Virus record (IMG/VR): IMGVR_UViG_3300017742_000104
Span: 1 to 25,592 of that record
Length of the DNA stretch: 25,592 nt
DNA from: a virus
Reading direction: 5' to 3' (one strand)
Shown here: positions 21,284 to 25,592 of the stretch, one piece after another
Numbering within the stretch: position 1 is the first letter of the stretch
How the letters are laid out: each line of letters begins with the position of its first letter
Program-made: the position numbers and the translations under genes
Notes under the pieces: generated by a model
The model's input: only the letters and a program-made list of their open reading frames with translations
Databases searched by the model: none
What the model was told of the DNA's origin: nothing

Positions 21284-21640
21284 ATGGCGTCATACACAGC
21301 AGATCAATTATACGGAGCAGGAACACCAATAGAAGCATTAACTGCTGCAACTACTTATACATTTACACTCAGCACACCAGTATCATCGGGTTCTGCTTAT
21401 TTTACTATAGAAACAGTTAGAAATGCTAATGGGTTTTATGATACACAACCTTCAAATTCATTAGGTTCATATGCTTCATTTACTAGTATAGATGAGGATA
21501 CATTAATAACATCTTCATTTATATCTTCAGTGGTGGTTCCCCAAGGTGGAGGTTCATATACATTTACTCCAACAGCTAATGTTGCAATTAGTTCTTCATT
21601 TCTGAAAACAACAGGAGGAGTTACTTTAACAATTTCATAG
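21284..21640 (+). CDS. Ser/Thr-rich beta-strand protein, possible virion component, 118 residues
   Basis: Function unknown. The product is rich in Ser, Thr, Gly, Ala and aromatic residues and almost free of Lys and Arg: MASYTADQLYGAGTP, TYTFTLSTPVSSGSAYFTIE, PQGGGSYTFTPTANVAISSS. Alternating small and aromatic residues suggest a beta-sandwich such as a head decoration or tail fibre-related protein. Its composition differs from the Lys/Glu-rich proteins around it. It is preceded by TAATATTTATAAT and followed by the strong promoter P5. No signal peptide or metal site is seen. Confidence 0.72.
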   Translation: MASYTADQLYGAGTPIEALTAATTYTFTLSTPVSSGSAYFTIETVRNANGFYDTQPSNSLGSYASFTSIDEDTLITSSFISSVVVPQGGGSYTFTPTANVAISSSFLKTTGGVTLTIS

Positions 21641-21646
21641 TAAATA

Positions 21647-21678
21647 TTTGGTTTCCTAAGGGAGTGTTCGTATATTCA
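21647..21678 (+). promoter_or_regulatory. Promoter P5, TTTG-N20-TATATTCA, before the SWIM-nuclease group
   Basis: TTTG at 21647-21650, 20 bases, TATATTCA at 21671-21678 within GTTCGTATATTCA. The spacer contains a weak 5-base stem (TTTCC-TAA-GGGAG). The leader ends ATAAATAAAGGTTATG at the start codon. It closely resembles P7 (TAAATATTTGG...GTTCGTATATTCA). Confidence 0.85.
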
Positions 21679-21695
21679 AGGTATAAATAAAGGTT

Positions 21696-22139
21696 ATGTT
21701 ATATAAATTTCAAAATTTAAATAAGTACGGTACATTAAGAACCCGTATTATTCACTCCCCTGAAGGTACTCCATTTAGTTTTAATCCTAAAGGGTTTGGT
21801 AAATTTGTTAATGTTCAAACATTTAAGTATGAATATAAACACCAAGTATTACCTCCTTCACTTTTCACAGATCAAGATGGTCAAAAATGGATTGTACCTA
21901 CTTGGCAAAAAGTTCACTCAGAAACAACATTAAAAGATATTAATTGGATTAAACCAAAACCTAAAAAAGTAAATGTTGAAAAACATGAATTCAAATTTGA
22001 ATCAAAATCAGACCCAGGTCATTTTTATAATGTTACTGTAAAAGATAATAAAGTCGATTGTACGTGTTCGGGAAAATGGAGAGCTAAGGATAGACAGTGT
22101 CGTCATATGAAAGATGTTAAAAAACAATTAGGTATATGA
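21696..22139 (+). CDS. SWIM zinc-finger-like protein, 147 residues
   Basis: The C-terminus has the SWIM pattern CxC-xn-CxH: Cys122, Cys124, Cys135 and His137, in VDCTCSGKWRAKDRQCRHM, preceded by the strand-rich FYNVTVKDNK. SWIM domains bind DNA or proteins in MuDR transposases, Rad51 accessory complexes and bacterial SNF2 helicase partners. The rest of the protein has aromatic-rich strands (PEGTPFSFNPKGFGKF, WIVPTWQKVHSETT) and no known catalytic motif. The stop overlaps the nuclease-like gene as ATGA. A DNA-binding role is likely, its purpose unknown. Confidence 0.78.
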   Translation: MLYKFQNLNKYGTLRTRIIHSPEGTPFSFNPKGFGKFVNVQTFKYEYKHQVLPPSLFTDQDGQKWIVPTWQKVHSETTLKDINWIKPKPKKVNVEKHEFKFESKSDPGHFYNVTVKDNKVDCTCSGKWRAKDRQCRHMKDVKKQLGI

Positions 22140-22651
22140 GTAAAATAACATATGAGTTAACAATTAAAGGATTACCTTACGCTATTAGTAAAGAAAGACA
22201 AGAAGATCCTGAATTTAAAAGAAATATATTATTAGCGTTATTCCCGGAGTGTGCTGAATCTCAAGCTATAGTTATTGCTGAGAAAAAATTTGGCCAAAAA
22301 TTTTATCCCATGCCCTATAATTGGAAAGGTTGGGATATAATCTCGGAAGATAAAAGTATAAAAATTGAAGTAAAACAAACTTCAGTTATGGGGACATCAT
22401 CAGATTTATCAATTAATGCTACGTGGTCTAAAAAAGATTTATGTACTCATATTATGATATTTGATTTCTTCAATCCTACAATATCCATATCAATAATACC
22501 ACATGATGAGTTTTTTGCTAGTAAATTTCATGGTAATGCAAAATTATGGAGGTGGAATTCAGATTATAAAGAAAAAACATATTCAACCAGATATGGATGG
22601 AATAAAAAAGAAAATGTGGTATTGTTTTTAAAACATAAATTTGAAGAATGA
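22136..22651 (+). CDS. PD-(D/E)XK nuclease-like protein, 171 residues
   Basis: The core reads GWDIISEDKSIKIEVKQTS, which places Asp67, Glu78 and Lys80 in the D-x10-E-x-K order of restriction-type nucleases. The preceding helix (AIVIAEKKFGQKFYPMP) and the following strand THIMIFDFFNPTISISIIP also fit. The protein has a long basic C-terminal end (KEKTYSTRYGWNKKEN) likely to touch DNA. It lies between a SWIM protein and a HExxH protein with ATGA overlaps on both sides. It could cut host or competing phage DNA; a structural or repair role is also possible. Confidence 0.7.
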   Translation: MSKITYELTIKGLPYAISKERQEDPEFKRNILLALFPECAESQAIVIAEKKFGQKFYPMPYNWKGWDIISEDKSIKIEVKQTSVMGTSSDLSINATWSKKDLCTHIMIFDFFNPTISISIIPHDEFFASKFHGNAKLWRWNSDYKEKTYSTRYGWNKKENVVLFLKHKFEE

Positions 22652-23055
22652 ATAAAAAAGAAGTAAAACAAATAATAAATAAAATTTATCCTAAAATAAA
22701 AAATTATTATGGTAAATCTGAATATAGTGACCATTTTCCATCAATAAAATACCATCATAATATCTATGCTAGAATTACTGGAGAAGAGAAGATGGATGGT
22801 GAAGTATCACCTGCAGCAGAATTTGAAAGAGAAACTAATACCATTTGGATTTATTATCCTGAAGCAATAGATGAAAAATGGGTTATCCAAACTCTACTCC
22901 ACGAATATACTCATTATCTTCAAGATGCAAATGAGATGAAAAGGTTGTATGATGAAGAAGGATATGAATATGATAATCATCCTTTTGAATTAGAAGCAAT
23001 TGAAGAAGAATCAAATTGGGAAAAGTTTAAAAATTTTAAATTAATATTACAATAA
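22648..23055 (+). CDS. HExxH zincin-like protein, 135 residues
   Basis: LLHEYTHYLQDANEM holds the HExxH zinc motif (His85, Glu86, His89), and HPFELEAIEEESNW downstream offers a candidate third ligand (Glu114 or Glu116) in an ELEA helix, as in ImmA/IrrE and SprT-like small metallopeptidases. The short size suggests a minimal peptidase domain. Possible substrates include a phage regulator or host protein. It forms a coupled row with the SWIM and nuclease genes through ATGA overlap and is followed by a new gene with an A-rich GTTATG start context. Confidence 0.72.
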   Translation: MNKKEVKQIINKIYPKIKNYYGKSEYSDHFPSIKYHHNIYARITGEEKMDGEVSPAAEFERETNTIWIYYPEAIDEKWVIQTLLHEYTHYLQDANEMKRLYDEEGYEYDNHPFELEAIEEESNWEKFKNFKLILQ

Positions 23056-23064
23056 ATAAAAGTT

Positions 23065-23484
23065 ATGGCAGAAAATAGAGGTAGACCAAAAGAAACACCA
23101 ATTGAAATTAAACAAAAATGGGTTGAAGAACACCATGAAGTTCCATCTAAACCAGAATTAGGATGGTCATCTAAATGGTATTATGATAGAAGTAAAACCC
23201 AATTTGGTCCTTATAAAGTAGAAAACACACCTCCTAAAGGATGGAAGGCACCTAAAATTAAACCTGAAAAAGGTAAAGCATATGCCAAACAACCTGTAGT
23301 AATGGTTTGGAAAACGTCTAATCGTTCGAATGCTAAAGTAAAAATGAAAGTTTGGAAGAATGAAAATATTGATTACATCCTATCAGCTGATAAATTACCT
23401 GGTGTTCCATCTACAGCAATAGTGCTAGAAATTGGGGTAGGTGCAAGTTTTATTGAAAAATATCAATCTAAGTATAATCTGTAA
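23065..23484 (+). CDS. Hypothetical protein, 139 residues, basic
   Basis: Function unknown. The sequence is Lys/Pro/Trp-rich: RGRPKETPIEIKQKWVEEHH, GWSSKWYYDRSKTQFGPYKV, NTPPKGWKAPKIKPEKGKA. A GRPK segment near the start recalls AT-hook-like minor groove binders but is single and so weak evidence. The C-terminal half (VVMVWKTSNRSNAKVKMKVW, then TAIVLEIGVGASFIE) is strand-rich. The start sits in the AAAAGTTATG context typical of this region. Confidence 0.7.
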   Translation: MAENRGRPKETPIEIKQKWVEEHHEVPSKPELGWSSKWYYDRSKTQFGPYKVENTPPKGWKAPKIKPEKGKAYAKQPVVMVWKTSNRSNAKVKMKVWKNENIDYILSADKLPGVPSTAIVLEIGVGASFIEKYQSKYNL

Positions 23485-23494
23485 TATTTATAAT
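23482..23494 (+). promoter_or_regulatory. Motif TAATATTTATAAT (copy 3), candidate phage-specific promoter
   Basis: Third identical copy, beginning at the stop codon of the preceding gene. The next start is at 23517, 22 bases downstream. See copies at 17596 and 21260. Confidence 0.5.
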
Positions 23495-23516
23495 TAAAGA
23501 ATAAAAATTTTAAATT

Positions 23517-24161
23517 ATGGCAACAAGAGCACAAGTAGCATATATTGATGAAGACATGAGTGAAATCATCACTACTTATAACCATTATGATGGCTACCCA
23601 GAAAATTTAGGTAAAGCATTATTAAACCATTATGATAGTGATGAAAAAGCAAAATATATAGCTAGTTCAGGTTATATTTCATATATTGATCCTGAAACTG
23701 GAGATGTAGATGCAACACATAATGAATCACCAACTATCATTAGAGATGGAGATGTAGATACATTATTAAGAAAATTTTATGATCACAGTAATGGATCAGG
23801 AGCTGATTATGTTTATCTATATGCAGGTCAATGGATTGATTCTTCAATGTACCCAATGACACAAGATAAATTTGTGGCTATGATGATGGATGAGTTAAGA
23901 ATGACAACTCCTATGTATGATGAAGAAGAAATGATGGAAGAAGGATATGAAGCTAAATGGCAAAAATATCTTTCTGAAGCAAAAATTAATGTAGTGGCAG
24001 TAGCTAAAGATGCTTTAAAAGATAAGCCTAATTTAAGCATTTATTTAGATTCTTTAGAAAATGATGTTCGTTTAAATGGTAGTGAATCATATGAAACTTA
24101 CACATCTGATGATTGGGAAGAAGATTTTGAAAATTACATGGCTGATAAAATGGATATGTAA
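23517..24161 (+). CDS. Conserved phage/bacterial protein of unknown function, 214 residues
   Basis: The N-terminus MATRAQVAYIDEDMSEIITT and YNHYDGYPENLGKALLNHY matches a recurring phage and bacterial family with the pattern RAtI.v....g.....Y.H.DGYP...G..L. followed by a GYiSyI segment. No function is established to my knowledge. The C-terminal half is acidic with Met-rich helices (MMMDELRMTTPMYDEEEMMEEGY) and a final acidic helix (DDWEEDFENYMADKMDM). No membrane or metal site is evident. Its stop overlaps the next gene as TAATG. It lies behind a TAATATTTATAAT motif. Confidence 0.75.
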   Translation: MATRAQVAYIDEDMSEIITTYNHYDGYPENLGKALLNHYDSDEKAKYIASSGYISYIDPETGDVDATHNESPTIIRDGDVDTLLRKFYDHSNGSGADYVYLYAGQWIDSSMYPMTQDKFVAMMMDELRMTTPMYDEEEMMEEGYEAKWQKYLSEAKINVVAVAKDALKDKPNLSIYLDSLENDVRLNGSESYETYTSDDWEEDFENYMADKMDM

Positions 24162-24328
24162 TGGCTCATTCACTTAGATATATCTTACAAAATGTTTCTA
24201 CTGGAGAATATATGACCTCAACTGGTTGGAGTTCTGATGTAGCAGATGCTAAACGATTTACTCCTGATGATTTAGGCACACTTTCACCAGGTGAATACAT
24301 TCAATATACAGTTTATACAATTACCTAA
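24161..24328 (+). CDS. Small hypothetical protein, 55 residues
   Basis: The frame overlaps the previous stop as TAATG and its own stop overlaps the next ATG in the same way. The product begins MAHSLRYILQNVSTGEYMTS, with SDVADAKRFTPDDLGTL in the middle and ends EYIQYTVYTIT. It looks like a small beta-alpha-beta protein. The coupled ends make it a likely gene. Function unknown. Confidence 0.65.
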   Translation: MAHSLRYILQNVSTGEYMTSTGWSSDVADAKRFTPDDLGTLSPGEYIQYTVYTIT

Positions 24329-24462
24329 TGGCACGTCAAACCGTAACCTTACATACCTCTAAAACTAAAAAGAAAAGACCAGGAGTACATGCTAAAACTA
24401 GAACTTCTGTTTCTAAAAATGCTAAGCATTATAAGAAAAGATACAAAGGTCAAGGTAAATAA
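24328..24462 (+). CDS. Very basic small protein, 44 residues
   Basis: Translation gives a highly basic protein beginning MARQTVTLHTSKTKKKRPGV and ending KHYKKRYKGQGK. The phrase RPGVHAKTRTS, with SKNxKxYKKxYKGQG at the end, recurs in small proteins of T4-type phages, from memory. It probably binds nucleic acid or a negatively charged partner. It starts overlapping the previous stop as TAATG; no other gene fits this gap. Confidence 0.65.
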   Translation: MARQTVTLHTSKTKKKRPGVHAKTRTSVSKNAKHYKKRYKGQGK

Positions 24463-24488
24463 TCAAAAAACATCTTAAAGACTTCCAC

Positions 24489-24518
24489 GAAGGGATTTGG
24501 CTTAGCCAGATCCCTTTC
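24489..24518 (+). terminator. Hairpin overlapping promoter P6, terminator-like
   Basis: The arm at 24489-24501 (GAAGGGATTTGGC) and the arm at 24505-24518 (GCCAGATCCCTTTC) pair around a TTA loop with one G-U wobble and one bulge. TTTC and an AT-rich stretch follow, so it could end transcription of the upstream genes. The TTTG of promoter P6 lies inside the left arm, so terminator and promoter overlap. Confidence 0.6.
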
Positions 24519-24527
24519 ATATATTCA
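24496..24527 (+). promoter_or_regulatory. Promoter P6, TTTG-N20-TATATTCA
   Basis: TTTG at 24496-24499, 20 bases, TATATTCA at 24520-24527. The upstream 29 bases (24472-24500) match those of P8 at 25 of 29 positions. The start at 24546 follows in a TTAAGGTTATG context. Confidence 0.82.
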
Positions 24528-24545
24528 TGGGGTAAAATTAAGGTT

Positions 24546-24713
24546 ATGACAAATTTAGAAAAAGCTCAAAATATATTTAATAGTTTTAAAAGTAAAAACT
24601 ATACTAGTGAATTAAAAGCAGATACTGCTATTCAATTAGCTCAAAAGGAAGCTAATGAAGTAGGTGTTGGTGTAGAATTTAAAAAATTAGTTATTCAAGA
24701 TTTATTAAAATAA
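24546..24713 (+). CDS. Small hypothetical protein, 55 residues
   Basis: The frame starts at an ATG in the AAGGTTATG context behind promoter P6. The product begins MTNLEKAQNIFNSFKSKNYT and is largely helical (ELKADTAIQLAQKEANEVG), ending FKKLVIQDLLK. It resembles a small two-helix adaptor. The next start follows five bases after the stop. Function unknown. Confidence 0.68.
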   Translation: MTNLEKAQNIFNSFKSKNYTSELKADTAIQLAQKEANEVGVGVEFKKLVIQDLLK

Positions 24714-24718
24714 AGGTT

Positions 24719-24883
24719 ATGATAAAAGTAAATGATTTAGTAGGTGTTTTTCAGTGGGGAACTGATACATTTAAAGTTAAAAGAATTCAAGGTAATAATG
24801 TTTTAATTCAGGGTGCTAATAAAGCAACTACTACAGTTCATATTGATGATTGTATTAAAAAAACTTTTAAAGTAATTGCGTAA
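24719..24883 (+). CDS. Small hypothetical protein, 54 residues
   Basis: The frame follows an AAAGGTTATG context. The product begins MIKVNDLVGVFQWGTDTFKV and has strands KRIQGNNVLIQGANKATT and HIDDCIKKTFKVIA. It looks like a small beta-barrel (SH3-like) fold, but this is only a visual impression. Promoter P7 begins at its stop. Function unknown. Confidence 0.68.
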   Translation: MIKVNDLVGVFQWGTDTFKVKRIQGNNVLIQGANKATTTVHIDDCIKKTFKVIA

Positions 24884-24886
24884 ATA

Positions 24887-24918
24887 TTTGGATACCTGAG
24901 ATAGGGTTCGTATATTCA
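24887..24918 (+). promoter_or_regulatory. Promoter P7, TTTG-N20-TATATTCA
   Basis: TTTG at 24887-24890, 20 bases, TATATTCA at 24911-24918 within GTTCGTATATTCA. Sequence before and after is similar to P5 (TAAATATTTGG, then CCTGAG). The start at 24945 has the AAAGGTTATG context. Confidence 0.85.
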
Positions 24919-24944
24919 CATCGTAAGTTAAAAAAATAAAGGTT

Positions 24945-25211
24945 ATGCAAAGAATAAGTTTCAAACAGTTAGAAAAAATTAAAGAATTTTATGGATCTGA
25001 TGATTTCGAAGTAGGTCATGGTGGTGAAGTTAAAGATGGTAGAGGTGATTATAAATTTGCCGAAACACATTTAACACTCAGATTTGGATACTGGTCAGCA
25101 ATTAATACTAAAGAGCTTGAGAAAGCATTAGGTGGAAGAGTCAAAGTTGAATTAGATTTTGAAGACTTTGATGATGATTGTGGTTGGAAATATTCATACA
25201 AAATATCTTAA
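24945..25211 (+). CDS. Hypothetical protein, 88 residues
   Basis: Function unknown. It begins MQRISFKQLEKIKEFYGSDD, a helix-rich start, followed by VGHGGEVKDGRGDYKF, THLTLRFGYWSAINTKELEK and an acidic end with ELDFEDFDDDCGWKYSYKIS. No catalytic motif is recognised. It is a single gene between promoters P7 and P8. Confidence 0.72.
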   Translation: MQRISFKQLEKIKEFYGSDDFEVGHGGEVKDGRGDYKFAETHLTLRFGYWSAINTKELEKALGGRVKVELDFEDFDDDCGWKYSYKIS

Positions 25212-25228
25212 AGACTCCCGCGCAAGGA

Positions 25229-25260
25229 TTTGGTTCCCCGAGGAATCGTTCGTATATTTA
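25229..25260 (+). promoter_or_regulatory. Promoter P8, TTTG-N20-TATATTTA
   Basis: TTTG at 25229-25232, 20 bases, TATATTTA at 25253-25260 within GTTCGTATATTTAC. The spacer holds a 6-base stem (GGTTCC, loop CCGA, GGAATC; one G-U pair). The 29 bases ending here are nearly the same as those of P6. A 39-base leader leads to the start at 25300. Confidence 0.85.
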
Positions 25261-25299
25261 CCCTGTAAATGAGGTGAGAGCCTAAAATTAATAAAAGTT

Positions 25300-25482
25300 A
25301 TGTTTAAAAATATCGATTTCAAGTATTTAGTAGGAGCAGTAGGTGCTCTAGGTTTAGGATTATTAACAATGGCAGGTATTGTTCAACAGTATGTTCATTT
25401 TGCTGGTGTTGCTAATGAGATGGGATTTGCATTAATGGCAATTTTCATGAGTATTATTTGTATGTTTGGTATTAAAAAATAA
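25300..25482 (+). CDS. Small membrane protein, 60 residues
   Basis: Two hydrophobic segments are visible: residues about 9-27 (YLVGAVGALGLGLLTMAGI) and about 41-57 (MGFALMAIFMSIICMFG). The loop between holds QQYVHFAGVANE. The N-terminus (MFKNIDFK) and C-terminus (IKK) are positive, which suggests both face the cytosol. It could be holin-like by size and shape, but no lysis partner is adjacent. It starts in the AAAAGTTATG context, behind P8. Confidence 0.72.
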   Translation: MFKNIDFKYLVGAVGALGLGLLTMAGIVQQYVHFAGVANEMGFALMAIFMSIICMFGIKK

Positions 25483-25485
25483 GTT

Positions 25486-25592
25486 ATGGAAAATATAAAT
25501 GCAATTCGCTTAATTAAAGCGCTAGTTCAAGATCTCCCAGCATCAAGATTGATGAGTGAGGATGATAAAAAAGAGTTAATGGAGTTCATTGA
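25486..25592 (+). CDS. Partial gene at the right window edge
   Basis: An open frame begins at the ATG at 25486, in a AATAAGTTATG context, three bases after the previous stop, and runs to the window edge (35 complete codons). The product starts MENINAIRLIKALVQDLPAS and continues with MSEDDKKELMEFI, a helical, charged sequence. It cannot be identified from this fragment. Confidence 0.6.
   Translation, partial: MENINAIRLIKALVQDLPASRLMSEDDKKELMEFI

Noticed and set aside
17596-23494. T4 late promoter TATAAATA on the minus strand within the 13-base motifs
   Set aside because: All three would fire leftward, antisense to every gene in the window. Their fixed place before rightward gene starts makes a plus-strand role more plausible.
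1-25592. tRNA genes or CRISPR arrays
   Set aside because: All gaps are under about 100 bases and show no cloverleaf-like arms or regularly spaced repeats.

Overview
The window is part of a double-stranded DNA tailed-phage genome with a T4-type replication module. It is strongly AT-rich by eye. Every convincing gene lies on the plus strand, and genes are packed with ATGA or TAATG stop/start overlaps. No stretch longer than about 100 bases lacks a gene. I see no tRNA, rRNA, CRISPR array or insertion sequence. The host is probably a member of the Bacteroidota: six intergenic sites carry TTTG, exactly 20 bases, then TATATTYA, which resembles the Bacteroidota housekeeping promoter (TTTG at about -33, TAnnTTTG at about -7), and classical Shine-Dalgarno sites are mostly absent.

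Layout. (1) 1-7303, replication and chaperones: a family B DNA polymerase split into two genes between motifs B and C, a gp45-like sliding clamp, a small heat-shock protein, GroES, full-length GroEL, the gp44-like clamp loader ATPase and a gp62-like clamp loader small subunit, with small unknown genes between. (2) 7300-9070: a nucleotide-modification-associated (DUF1599-type) protein, a RecB/Cas4-like nuclease with a cysteine cluster and a ribbon-helix-helix regulator. (3) 9079-17598, a glycan cassette: three GT-B type and two GT2 type glycosyltransferases, a NodB-like deacetylase, a zinc-ribbon protein, a sugar nucleotide epimerase, a methyltransferase and three tiny membrane proteins. (4) 17607-21262: small unknown genes, a DksA/TraR-type zinc finger, an HTH plus degenerate HNH protein, a 58-residue protein with a clamp-binding-like tail, a secreted lytic transglycosylase-like protein and a heptose-kinase-like PfkB protein that may belong functionally with the glycan cassette. 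(5) 21284-25592, accessory genes: a Ser/Thr-rich possible virion protein, a SWIM zinc finger, a PD-(D/E)XK nuclease, a HExxH protein and many small genes, several behind near-identical promoter cassettes.

How it fits together: polymerase, clamp and clamp loader form the replication holoenzyme. GroES/GroEL and Hsp20 could fold phage proteins without relying on host chaperonin. The glycan cassette could alter the cell surface, virion proteins or modified DNA; the sequence does not decide which. Two promoter-like classes are visible: the host-like TTFG-type element (TTTG-N20-TATATTYA) and a 13-base motif TAATATTTATAAT found three times just before genes, which could be a phage-specific, perhaps late, promoter.
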